A stretch of DNA of 64,000 nucleotides from Thermodesulfobacterium sp. TA1. GTDB lineage: Bacteria; Desulfobacterota; Thermodesulfobacteria; Thermodesulfobacteriales; Thermodesulfobacteriaceae. Each line of letters opens with the position of its first letter. Position 1 is the stretch's first letter. The notes beneath the pieces were generated by a model. That model was not told the origin of the DNA. It searched no databases and was given only the letters and a program-made list of their open reading frames with translations. The DNA is taken from the NCBI RefSeq assembly GCF_008630935.1, contig NZ_CP043908.1, positions 1,550,001 through 1,614,000 on the forward strand, given 5' to 3'. Positions 1 through 7,588 of the stretch are shown here, in pieces. The translations under genes were made by a program, and so were the position numbers.

Positions 1-258
1 CCATGGATAAAGAAAAACCAACTCTACGTCAAATACCACAAAAAGAATGGCTAACACATAATATCCTATAAAAAACCTTTCTCTTACTTCTCCTGAAGGA
101 AGGTTTCCTGATTCGTAGGCCATAAGCTTTGTAGGAGTCTTTTTCTTGGGTGCAAGCAACCGATTGATAAAGATGGCAGCAAAGGCAAAAACAGTAGCTA
201 AGATTAACATCAAAAACACAGGAAGATATTTTAGCGGTAGGTAGGTCCCAGGGGTCAC
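1..258 (-). CDS. nuoA: NADH-quinone oxidoreductase subunit A, C-terminus cut by window edge
   Basis: Membrane subunit of respiratory complex I (NuoA/ND3). I translated the minus strand by hand: it opens with a GTG whose bases overlap the TGA stop of nuoI (GTGA), has a hydrophobic first helix, then the family motifs MAYESGN and, near the window edge, VVFDVELVFLYPW. These Glu/Asp-rich loop and helix signatures are typical of NuoA. About 86 residues are visible and the last helix lies beyond base 1. It is the last visible gene of the operon, which is an unusual place because nuoA normally comes first. Confidence 0.88.
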   Translation of the reverse strand, partial: MTPGTYLPLKYLPVFLMLILATVFAFAAIFINRLLAPKKKTPTKLMAYESGNLPSGEVRERFFIGYYVLAILFVVFDVELVFLYPW

Positions 259-821
259 TGCTTAGCCTCCATTTTAACATTTATAGGCTTAGGGAACCTT
301 TTTTCAAAGGGTAGCCGCCTTCTCTCAATCCCTTTTAAATACCAAAATTTGTTTAGATAAGAGTCTCCTTTGTATCCAGCTATGAATTCATCCCAGTTTT
401 GAAGTAGTTTATCCTTGGTAAAGTAGTTTTCTTCTTTATCGTAAACTGCATACTCGTAATATTCTGTAAGCACGATGGCGTTTACAGGGCAGACCTCTAC
501 ACAATAAGCACAATAAATACATCGAAAGGCCTCTATTTCGTATTTAGTTAGAACCCTTGCACCTGAGGTTGGGTCTTCGGTATACTCCACACGAATACAT
601 TGCGAAGGGCAAACCCTAACACACCTTAAGCAAGCTACACATCTTTCCTTGCCTGTTTCTGGGTCTCTGACTAAAGCGTGTCTCCCTCGAAAACCTTCTG
701 TTATTTCTCTTTTTTGTTTAGGGTATCTGATGGTAACCGGATGGGTAAAAATGGTTTTTAAGGTAATTAAAAGCCCTTTTATCAGGTCTATTAAAAGAAG
801 TTTTTTAATCAATTGTCTCAT
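255..821 (-). CDS. nuoI: NADH-quinone oxidoreductase subunit I (2x[4Fe-4S])
   Basis: Peripheral-arm ferredoxin subunit of complex I that carries clusters N6a and N6b and passes electrons towards NuoB. The 188-residue product has two CxxCxxCxxxCP motifs, at about residues 61-71 and 101-111, and an amphipathic N-terminal helix expected to lie on the membrane. Length is slightly above the usual 160-180, from a longer C-terminus. Its ATG overlaps the nuoD stop by 4 nt and its stop overlaps nuoA, so the four nuo genes are translationally coupled. Confidence 0.95.
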   Translation of the reverse strand: MRQLIKKLLLIDLIKGLLITLKTIFTHPVTIRYPKQKREITEGFRGRHALVRDPETGKERCVACLRCVRVCPSQCIRVEYTEDPTSGARVLTKYEIEAFRCIYCAYCVEVCPVNAIVLTEYYEYAVYDKEENYFTKDKLLQNWDEFIAGYKGDSYLNKFWYLKGIERRRLPFEKRFPKPINVKMEAKQ

Positions 822-2023
822 TTATCCGCCTCTCCCATCACGATGTCAAGGGTCCCGATGATGGCTACTACGTCAGCCAAAAATTGCCCTTCTGACATTT
901 TGGGAATAGCTGCAATGTGTATAAAAGAAGGAACTCTAATCCTTACCCGATAAGGTCTACCTGTACCGTCGCTAATAATATAAAATCCCAGCTCACCTTT
1001 AGCACCCTCCACCGCTGAATAAACCTCTCCTTGAGGTAACAAAAGTTCTTTTTCTTTTAAAAATGAAATAAAACTACCGGTTAACCACCCTTCTGGATGA
1101 AGCCTCTTTTTACCAAAAGGGAGAAGGTCTAAATCTAAGGCCTCTTCGGCAAGTATGCTTCCCTCTGGCATTTTTTGAATACATTGTTTCACTATTCTCG
1201 CAGACTGTCTCATCTCTTGAATACGGCATAGATAGCGGTCATAGGTATCTCCATGCCTTCCTAAAGGAACTTCAAACTCTACCTCGCTATAAGCGTCATA
1301 AGGAAAATGTTTTCTTACATCGTAGTTTATTCCTGACCCCCTAAGGCTTGGGCCTGTAAGTCCATAGGCCAAGGCATCTTCAGGGGTTATTACCCCCACC
1401 CCTCTGGTTCGGGCTATCCAAATCCTATTTTCTGTAAGCAATCCCTCGTATTCATTAACCTTATCTAAAAACTCATCGATAAACCTGTCTATTTTTTCTA
1501 AGGTTTTTTCTTCTACGTCTACCCTTACCCCACCTATCCTTGGATAACTAAAAGTAAGCCTGGCACCACAAATTTCTTCTAAAAACCAAAGGATTTGTTC
1601 TCTCTCTCGAAAACAGTAAAGGAAGACCGTCATCGCTCCTATATCAAGAGCATGGGTGGCTAACCAGAGAAGATGGTTGCTTATCCTTGACAATTCAGCT
1701 ACCATGGTGCGGATAAATTTAGCCCTTGGAGGAGGTTCTATCCCAAGGAGTCTTTCTACCGCCAAACAATAACCTATGTTGTTTATCATACTAGCTATAT
1801 AATCTAATCTATCGGTCAAAGGGACAACCTGAGGATAGGTCTTGGTCTCAGCCAGCTTTTCTATGCCTCGATGAAGATAACCCACTTCAGGCCTACAACG
1901 ATAAACCCTTTCACCCTCAAGCTCTAAATAAAGCTTTAAAACTCCATGGGTAGCAGGATGATGAGGACCCATCTGCAGAACAAACTTAGAGGGTTCTATC
2001 TGTTCTAAAGTGTACCCTTTCAT
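818..2023 (-). CDS. nuoD: NADH-quinone oxidoreductase subunit D (49 kDa)
   Basis: Quinone-site subunit of complex I, homologous to the large subunit of NiFe hydrogenases. The 401-residue protein begins with the signature GPHHPATHG at residues 19-27, which lines the quinone pocket, and continues with the conserved [12 protein letters not shown] and DRLDYIA segments. There are no CxxC nickel ligands at either end, so it is a true NuoD and not a membrane-bound hydrogenase subunit. It is not fused to NuoC, and no nuoC lies between it and nuoB, where that gene normally sits. ATGA overlaps join it to both neighbours. Confidence 0.95.
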   Translation of the reverse strand: MKGYTLEQIEPSKFVLQMGPHHPATHGVLKLYLELEGERVYRCRPEVGYLHRGIEKLAETKTYPQVVPLTDRLDYIASMINNIGYCLAVERLLGIEPPPRAKFIRTMVAELSRISNHLLWLATHALDIGAMTVFLYCFREREQILWFLEEICGARLTFSYPRIGGVRVDVEEKTLEKIDRFIDEFLDKVNEYEGLLTENRIWIARTRGVGVITPEDALAYGLTGPSLRGSGINYDVRKHFPYDAYSEVEFEVPLGRHGDTYDRYLCRIQEMRQSARIVKQCIQKMPEGSILAEEALDLDLLPFGKKRLHPEGWLTGSFISFLKEKELLLPQGEVYSAVEGAKGELGFYIISDGTGRPYRVRIRVPSFIHIAAIPKMSEGQFLADVVAIIGTLDIVMGEADK

Positions 2024-2535
2024 CCTTTATAACCTTTTAAAATTTTTTCTTGTAATTTGATGATACCTTGGAAAAAGGCTTCTGGTCGTGGAGGGCAACC
2101 AGGAATATAAACATCTACCGGAAGGATCTGGTCTACCCCTTGAAGGACGCTATAAGTTTGGAAAATCCCTCCGGTTGAGGCACAGCTTCCGACAGCAATC
2201 ACAAACTTAGGTTCTGCCATTTGGTCATAAATTCTTCTTACGATAGGAGCCATTTTATAAGTAACCGTCCCAGCTACAATCATAAGGTCTGCCTGTCTGG
2301 GAGAAGCCCTAAAAAGCACCCCCAACCTATCAAAATCATAATGGCTGGCACCGGCTGCCATCATCTCTATAGCACAACAGGCAAGACCAAAGGTAAGGGG
2401 CCAGAGAGAATTAGCCCGGCCCCAATTTATAAGTTTATCAAGGGTGGTGATAAGAACGCTATCTGTGCCTTTAACCAGTTTTACCCCTTCGGCTATCTCA
2501 ACCGTGTGGTCCTCACGATTAGTATAGGTTGACAT
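2020..2535 (-). CDS. nuoB: NADH-quinone oxidoreductase subunit B (cluster N2)
   Basis: Complex I subunit that binds cluster N2, the last iron-sulfur centre before quinone. The four N2 ligands are visible: adjacent Cys53-Cys54 in GLACCAIEM, Cys118 in GSCAS and Cys147 in PGCPPRPE. Length 171 is normal. Its start lies inside the end of the upstream ferredoxin gene (17 nt overlap) and its stop overlaps nuoD by 4 nt. This tight coupling to a PsrB/HybA-type ferredoxin is the main reason to think the two modules form one complex. Confidence 0.95.
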   Translation of the reverse strand: MSTYTNREDHTVEIAEGVKLVKGTDSVLITTLDKLINWGRANSLWPLTFGLACCAIEMMAAGASHYDFDRLGVLFRASPRQADLMIVAGTVTYKMAPIVRRIYDQMAEPKFVIAVGSCASTGGIFQTYSVLQGVDQILPVDVYIPGCPPRPEAFFQGIIKLQEKILKGYKG

Positions 2536-3025
2536 AGGCTTCCTTTACAAACTTTTCTCTTTTAAGGGTTGAAGCTTCCTGGGCGGAAACCCATTTTAAG
2601 GCATGGGTGGTGCATTTAGTCACACAGGCTGGTAATAGCCCTTGGTCAATCCTGTCCTTACAGTAATCACACTTCACTACCTTTCCGGTTTCTGGGTCAA
2701 ACTGAGGGATACCCCAAGGACAGGCAGTAATACAGTTTTTACAACCTACGCAGAGACTTGGTTCTACAAAAACTATACCGTCTTTAGGCCTCTTTTGCAT
2801 AGCCCCTGTAGGACAAGCCTTTACACACCAAGGGTCTTCACAATGAAAACAAGGCATAAAAATAAACCTCTGAACTACCTGTTCGTTTAAAGACTTAATG
2901 TCTGTAGGGATAATCCTGCAAAGCCTTGGGCCTGGTCCAAGCCCTTTGTTGGTTTTACAATGGACTTCACAAGCAAAACAACCGATACATCTGTTATGGT
3001 CTTGATATATATAGTAAAGGCTCAT
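2519..3025 (-). CDS. Four-cluster [4Fe-4S] ferredoxin, PsrB/PhsB/DmsB type
   Basis: Electron-transfer subunit of the CISM (DMSO reductase) family. The 168 residues carry four cysteine groups: [11 protein letters not shown] (from Cys13), [26 protein letters not shown], and [20 protein letters not shown], enough for four [4Fe-4S] clusters. There is no Tat or Sec signal and no membrane helix, so it should stay in the cytoplasm, like the molybdopterin protein encoded just upstream (16 nt gap). The 3' end overlaps nuoB by 17 nt. The likely job is to wire the molybdenum subunit to the Nuo peripheral arm; that is inference from gene order. Confidence 0.9.
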   Translation of the reverse strand: MSLYYIYQDHNRCIGCFACEVHCKTNKGLGPGPRLCRIIPTDIKSLNEQVVQRFIFMPCFHCEDPWCVKACPTGAMQKRPKDGIVFVEPSLCVGCKNCITACPWGIPQFDPETGKVVKCDYCKDRIDQGLLPACVTKCTTHALKWVSAQEASTLKREKFVKEAYVNLY

Positions 3026-3041
3026 AAGCTCCCTCCTTTTT

Positions 3042-5129
3042 TTAAACTTTTTTAACCTTTACAAAGGTTTCAAAAAGAACACCTGTATGACTTCCTGCCC
3101 CAAACTTATCAAAAGCTCCTTTGAGCAATCTTCCCTCGTTAAGGCCTTTACCATAGCTTCTGGTAAGCCAAGGAATGTCGTTCTGATAACCCCTAATCAT
3201 AAACACCGCCTCAGGATGGATGTGAGGGGTTACCTTAGCTTTGATTTTTCCTGTAAAATCTCCTGAAGAGACCTCTACTAAGTCCCCGTCCTTTATACCT
3301 AATTTTTCAGCCACTTCGGTATTTATCCAAAGCTCGTTTTCTGGTTTAATCTCGTTTAACAATGGATTGTTTTGGGTCCTTACATGGGTATGCATCCCCG
3401 CCCTTCCAAAAATAAGACGAAACTCGCCTTCTTCAATTTTTGGTTTTTCTGGGGTCTTATATTGATAAAAATTAGGGACCTCTCTTTCTTGCATTTTAGA
3501 AGACACTATTTCAATCTTGCCTGAAGGGGTCTTAAACTTTAACTGGTCCTTAGAATAAAGTATCTGCTCCTTACAAAGAGGCACAAACCCTTTTGCGTCA
3601 AAATCCTCTATTCTTACTCCTGTTCCTTCTAATTGATAATTCCAGATGTCTTCTATGGTCTCATAAGGAACATACTTTTCTAAACCAAGTTTTTTACATA
3701 ACTGGGTAAAAATCCACCATCTGGGCTTGGTGTCAAAAACTGGATCTATGGCCTTTCTCCTTACGATAAAAGCAGGTTTAGCCCCTCTTTGTAAGCCTAT
3801 GATATCATCCCTTTCAAGATAGGTTGATTCTGGAAGGATTACGTCTGCAAACCAACCGGTAGTTCCATAGTCTACAGGGATATGAACTAAGAGTTCTAAA
3901 TTTTGGACGATTTCTTTAATATCTTTTAAAGGCATTCCAGCAAAGGGATCATACCTGTAAACAAAAAGGGCTTTTATAGGATAAGGCTCTCCAGTCTTGA
4001 TAGCCTTAAAGAGGTGTAAAATATGTCCTGCACCGTCATATAAAAAGCCCTTCCCAGATTCAGCTTCTATTCGCTTGTCCTGAGGAGCAGGGATGGGGTC
4101 TAAAAGACTTTTTAGAGGTTGAGCCCCTACTTCCTTTGGAGATTTAGCTAAAATTAAACCACCCTTCTGGTCTAAGTTCCCAAGTAAAAAGTTAAGTATC
4201 CAAACCGCCCTGGCAAAGTAAAACGAATCCATATACCTTGCACCAAACCAATAAGGATATACTATAGCCCTTGGTTTTGCCTCCCCAAGCTCTCTTGCCA
4301 GCTTTATAATCTGATATTCAGGCACTCCAGACTCTGCTTCAGCCCATTTAGGGCTATATAGCTTGATAAAATCTTCCAATTCTGTAAGCCCCAACATGTG
4401 CTTAGACACAAAATCTCTGTCATACAGGTCTTCTTTTAATATCTGATGAATAAGGGCTAACACCACAGCGTAGTCTGTACCTGGCCTTATCTTTAAATAC
4501 CTTGTAGCCTTGGTAGCGGTAACGTTTACCCTGGGGTCAAAATAAGTAAGTTTAGCGCCTTTTTCTAAGGCTTTAAGCACGTTGTTAGCCTCTTTTACGA
4601 CTACCGCATCAAAAAAAGCCCTACCAAAGGAAACTATATGTTTGGCATTGGCAAAATCGTAACTAATCTGATTCCTTTGGATACCTATTAAACTCTGTAA
4701 GGCAAGGTCTACGTTTTTTCTGCAAAGGTCATCATGGTTAAAATAGTTAGGAGATCCTATGGCCCTAATAAAAACCCTTTGCATCTCTCCAAAAAGTCCG
4801 CCTCCTCTGTCTAAAAGAGCTACAGATTTAGCCCCATATTTACCGATGATTTCAGACAATCGGTTAGATATATAACTTAAAGCTTCATCCCAAGAAACTC
4901 TTTTCCACTCCCCAGACCCTCTTTCTCCTGTTCTAACCATCGGGCCTTGAGGTCGTTCAAAATCATACACATGAACCAAACCAGCAGCCCCTCTAGCACA
5001 AAGAGCTCCTTCAATCCCGGCAGCATAAGGATTACCCTCTATCCACGTAACCCTTCCGTCGGTTACCTCAACCCTTATAGGACACCGAGCAGAACACATA
5101 CCACATACCGAAAAAACCTGTTTCTTCAT
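3042..5129 (-). CDS. Cytoplasmic molybdopterin oxidoreductase, PsrA/PhsA-like
   Basis: DMSO-reductase-family enzyme with a bis-molybdopterin cofactor. At the N-terminus Cys9, Cys12, Cys16 and Cys44 form the proximal [4Fe-4S] site. Cys136 (NHDDLCRKN) is at the Mo-ligand position and is followed by Arg, not the His seen after Sec/Cys in formate dehydrogenases, so a polysulfide/thiosulfate-reductase-like or unknown substrate is more likely. The C-terminal molydop-binding domain is complete (695 aa). PsrA and PhsA normally have a Tat signal; this protein starts directly at the cluster motif and has none. It leads an operon with a ferredoxin and nuoBDIA, with a GGAGGGG ribosome site and a sigma-54-type promoter upstream. 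Substrate and reaction direction cannot be read from sequence. Confidence 0.85.
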   Translation of the reverse strand: MKKQVFSVCGMCSARCPIRVEVTDGRVTWIEGNPYAAGIEGALCARGAAGLVHVYDFERPQGPMVRTGERGSGEWKRVSWDEALSYISNRLSEIIGKYGAKSVALLDRGGGLFGEMQRVFIRAIGSPNYFNHDDLCRKNVDLALQSLIGIQRNQISYDFANAKHIVSFGRAFFDAVVVKEANNVLKALEKGAKLTYFDPRVNVTATKATRYLKIRPGTDYAVVLALIHQILKEDLYDRDFVSKHMLGLTELEDFIKLYSPKWAEAESGVPEYQIIKLARELGEAKPRAIVYPYWFGARYMDSFYFARAVWILNFLLGNLDQKGGLILAKSPKEVGAQPLKSLLDPIPAPQDKRIEAESGKGFLYDGAGHILHLFKAIKTGEPYPIKALFVYRYDPFAGMPLKDIKEIVQNLELLVHIPVDYGTTGWFADVILPESTYLERDDIIGLQRGAKPAFIVRRKAIDPVFDTKPRWWIFTQLCKKLGLEKYVPYETIEDIWNYQLEGTGVRIEDFDAKGFVPLCKEQILYSKDQLKFKTPSGKIEIVSSKMQEREVPNFYQYKTPEKPKIEEGEFRLIFGRAGMHTHVRTQNNPLLNEIKPENELWINTEVAEKLGIKDGDLVEVSSGDFTGKIKAKVTPHIHPEAVFMIRGYQNDIPWLTRSYGKGLNEGRLLKGAFDKFGAGSHTGVLFETFVKVKKV

Positions 5130-5176
5130 GTGCCCCTCCGCTTTTCAGATTTATTCAAACCTTTTTGGAATCTTTT

Positions 5177-5192
5177 AGCAAAAATTGTGCCT
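5177..5192 (-). promoter_or_regulatory. Sigma-54 (-24/-12) promoter of the Mo-oxidoreductase/nuo operon
   Basis: Read on the minus strand the site is AGGCACAATTTTTGCT. It matches TGGCACRN4TTGCW at all key positions except the first T, with the GG and GC doublets at exactly the right spacing. It ends about 48 nt before the start codon at 5129, giving a 5' leader of roughly 37 nt. A second TTGTGCC copy (5264-5270) lies further upstream but lacks the -12 element. Confidence 0.72.
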
Positions 5193-5285
5193 AAAAAATA
5201 AAGTAAAAATTTTTTGATTTAAAGAGGTTTTATAGAGAATCTATAAGCTTAATGCACATAACAATTGTGCCAAAAGGGACAATTT

Positions 5286-6476
5286 TTATTCTGAAAGGAT
5301 CGGAAGTCTTCTAAGCATAAACCTTGAAGAAAGAACAATCATGGTTGCCATCGAAAGAGAAAGGGCTACTTCCATCCAAGAAGGATAATATTTTTGTTGC
5401 CACGGAATATACCAATTATAGGCTATAAGGCAAACCACCACACGATTAAAAATTATCCCTAAAGCTACCCAAAAAGCAGAAATCCTTACCCAAAAGGCTT
5501 TTTCCGCTTTTATCGCCCACGAAAGCAAAACCAGGGGACATATCACAAAAATTAAATGTTCTAAAACGAAGAGGATACCATAAGAAGAAAAAAAGTAACC
5601 TAATTTTTCCTGATGGACCAGGTCCAAAACCTTCAGGAATAAATACAAGCTTAAAACCACGGCAAGAGCTTTTCCAAGGCCTAAGGTTTTTCTATCAAAC
5701 ATTTCTGGGTTAAACTCTTTAAGGTTTTGTTTAAAAAAACGATGGGTGATGGTGCTTTCTATCACCACGATCGAAACTCCTGCCGCTATCGCAGAAATAA
5801 GGAAAAACAACGGTAAAAGAGGTGAGTACCAAAGAGGATGCACCTTAGTTGGTGCTATCAAAAACAGCGCACCCAAGGCTGATTGATGTCCACCGGCTAT
5901 TATTACCCCAAAAGCCGTAGCCCAAACCCCTAAAGAAGCAAAGAAATTTTTAGCCTTTTCTTTACCTAACCACTCAAAAAAAACCGGAAACCATTCTACT
6001 AAACATATCATAATATAAAGGAAAAAGTGCCAACCAACCAAGAACAGCACCGATTCTAAACCCCAAGACCATATTATAGGATAAAAAACCCTATAATATC
6101 TTCCAAGGTCAAAAAGAAGGGCTATGACCGCAAAAACATAACCTACAAGGCTTGAAAGAATGGCTGGTTTGGCAAAACTTTTATACTCTTTCATCCCAAA
6201 AAGATAAACCGCGGTTCCTACCGTTAAACCCGGAGCAGCAAGGGCAATACCTGCTAAGATATCAAAGGCAATCCAAAGCCCCCAAGGATAATCGTTGTTT
6301 AAATTGGTAGCAGGACCGAGCCCAAAAATCAGCCTATAGGCTATGGCATAAAATCCGAAAAGTAAAATAATGCCTGCTATCAGATTCCAAGGGGTAAAAA
6401 GCCCGACGATATAGGTTTTAAAATCAGGAGCCAAAAGTAGCTTTTGTTTAAAACCCTTTGCCTCAACCTTTTCCAT
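5286..6476 (-). CDS. hmcC: HmcC-like NrfD-family quinone-interacting membrane subunit
   Basis: Polytopic integral membrane protein of the NrfD/PsrC family (396 aa, about ten hydrophobic segments). This family binds menaquinone at the periplasmic face and exchanges electrons with a partner four-cluster ferredoxin. Visible features include NLNNDYPWGLWIAFDILAG near the N-terminus, typical of the HmcC/DsrP/HybB branch. It follows the Tat ferredoxin gene by 2 nt and closes the Hmc operon. DsrP is the main alternative name, but the 16-heme cytochrome in the operon favours HmcC. Confidence 0.88.
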   Translation of the reverse strand: MEKVEAKGFKQKLLLAPDFKTYIVGLFTPWNLIAGIILLFGFYAIAYRLIFGLGPATNLNNDYPWGLWIAFDILAGIALAAPGLTVGTAVYLFGMKEYKSFAKPAILSSLVGYVFAVIALLFDLGRYYRVFYPIIWSWGLESVLFLVGWHFFLYIMICLVEWFPVFFEWLGKEKAKNFFASLGVWATAFGVIIAGGHQSALGALFLIAPTKVHPLWYSPLLPLFFLISAIAAGVSIVVIESTITHRFFKQNLKEFNPEMFDRKTLGLGKALAVVLSLYLFLKVLDLVHQEKLGYFFSSYGILFVLEHLIFVICPLVLLSWAIKAEKAFWVRISAFWVALGIIFNRVVVCLIAYNWYIPWQQKYYPSWMEVALSLSMATMIVLSSRFMLRRLPILSE

Positions 6477-6478
6477 CT

Positions 6479-7441
6479 TTACTCTCCGTCCTTCCCCTTC
6501 TTAAAAACCATCTTATAGGCTAAATAAGCCAACACAGGAGAGGCTAAAATTTCTAAAACTTTTACGGCAAAAAGATAGTTTCTGGTATAAACCGCCGGGC
6601 TTTGTTTATAGCCGGTTGGCAACCCGATAGCCTCAAAAGGCACAGGAGAAAGGTATAACCAACTGGTTCCCCCAAAATCATCCTCTCCATAAACTTTAGG
6701 GAAATACCTATCAGGATTATCTGCTATCAATTTATGCGCTATTTTTAACAACTCCTCCCTTTTACCAAACTTAAGGGCATCTGCAGAACAGACCGCTACA
6801 CAAGCAGGGACCTTACCCTCTACCACCCTATCAAAGCACATCGTGCACTTAGTAACTTGAGGGGTTATAGGGTCATAGTATTCATAGGCTGGTATATCAA
6901 AAGGACAGGCAATCATACAATATCTACAACCTACGCATACTTCAGGATTATAAAGCACCGCCCCTTCCTCTGTTTTTGTAAAAGCCCCCACAAAGCAAGA
7001 AGAAGCACAGGCAGGATCTAAACAGTGCATACATTGTCTTTTCACATAAACTACCTTTCCGTTCACCTCAAACCTGTTTACTACCGTAAAAGCCCCTGCT
7101 GAAGGCCTTCTAATCTTTTCGAAAACCGAATTTTTCTCAAACCTTGATTTTTCAAAATTTTCTATAGGTTGGTTAGGATTTTTATTCCATTCATTACAAG
7201 CCCATTCACATCTACGGCAACCTATACATTTAGTAACATCAAAAAGTACTGCATAGCCGCCTTCTTGAGGCTTTTGTTTAGTGTCCTTTCTTTTGCGATA
7301 AATTTCCCAGTTCTTGGTATTAGCCTTGGTATGGGTAGCTTTAAAACCTTTTTCCTCTTCCTCATTAAGCTTAAGGTTAAGATTTATCGTCAAAAATCCT
7401 GGTAAACCTACAATACCTTTTAAAAAATCCCTTCTATTCAT
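6479..7441 (-). CDS. hmcB: HmcB-like Tat-exported four-cluster ferredoxin
   Basis: Periplasmic iron-sulfur subunit linking the multiheme cytochrome to the NrfD-like membrane protein. The N-terminus MNRRDFLKGIVGL is a twin-arginine signal. Four cysteine groups follow: CIGCRRCEWAC, CMHCLDPACASSC, CVGCRYCMIACP and CTMCFDRVVEGKVPACVAVC. A C-terminal hydrophobic helix (about residues 290-312) should anchor it to the membrane, as in HmcB and DsrO. Length 320. It is separated by 2 nt from hmcC and 9 nt from the small hmcD-like gene. Confidence 0.88.
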   Translation of the reverse strand: MNRRDFLKGIVGLPGFLTINLNLKLNEEEEKGFKATHTKANTKNWEIYRKRKDTKQKPQEGGYAVLFDVTKCIGCRRCEWACNEWNKNPNQPIENFEKSRFEKNSVFEKIRRPSAGAFTVVNRFEVNGKVVYVKRQCMHCLDPACASSCFVGAFTKTEEGAVLYNPEVCVGCRYCMIACPFDIPAYEYYDPITPQVTKCTMCFDRVVEGKVPACVAVCSADALKFGKREELLKIAHKLIADNPDRYFPKVYGEDDFGGTSWLYLSPVPFEAIGLPTGYKQSPAVYTRNYLFAVKVLEILASPVLAYLAYKMVFKKGKDGE

Positions 7442-7450
7442 AGCCTTTTC

Positions 7451-7567
7451 CTAAAATTTTTTCTTAGGTTTAAACCATAAAAAAAGTAATATAAAAACAA
7501 AAAAAGCAGCTCCAGAAATTACGTATTCTGCTCCATGATAACTAAAAAGTTTTTCCCAAATATACAT
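7451..7567 (-). CDS. hmcD: HmcD-like small membrane protein (38 aa)
   Basis: Translated by hand from the minus strand: ATG at 7567, TAG at 7451, 38 residues. The N-terminus (MYIWEKLFSYHGAEYV) is followed by one hydrophobic helix (ISGAAFFVFILLFLWF) and a basic tail KPKKKF. It occupies the gap between hmcA and hmcB, 21 nt and 9 nt from its neighbours. Desulfovibrio Hmc operons also encode a tiny single-helix HmcD, so position, size and topology agree. Sequence identity at this length is not decisive. Confidence 0.65.
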   Translation of the reverse strand: MYIWEKLFSYHGAEYVISGAAFFVFILLFLWFKPKKKF

Positions 7568-7588
7568 TTTTTACCCCTTAACACTTCC

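Noticed and set aside
29-280. 83-codon minus-strand frame overlapping the start of the window
   Set aside because: It is a cysteine- and serine-rich out-of-frame reading of nuoA, whose correct frame gives clear family motifs.
3042-5129. Calling the molybdopterin enzyme a formate dehydrogenase
   Set aside because: The residue after the Mo-ligand Cys136 is Arg, not His, and the flanking sequence does not match the FDH active site seen at Sec188 of the real fdhA.
5252-5273. Second sigma-54 promoter upstream of the first
   Set aside because: TGGCACAATTG is a good -24 element, but the -12 position reads TTAT instead of TTGC.
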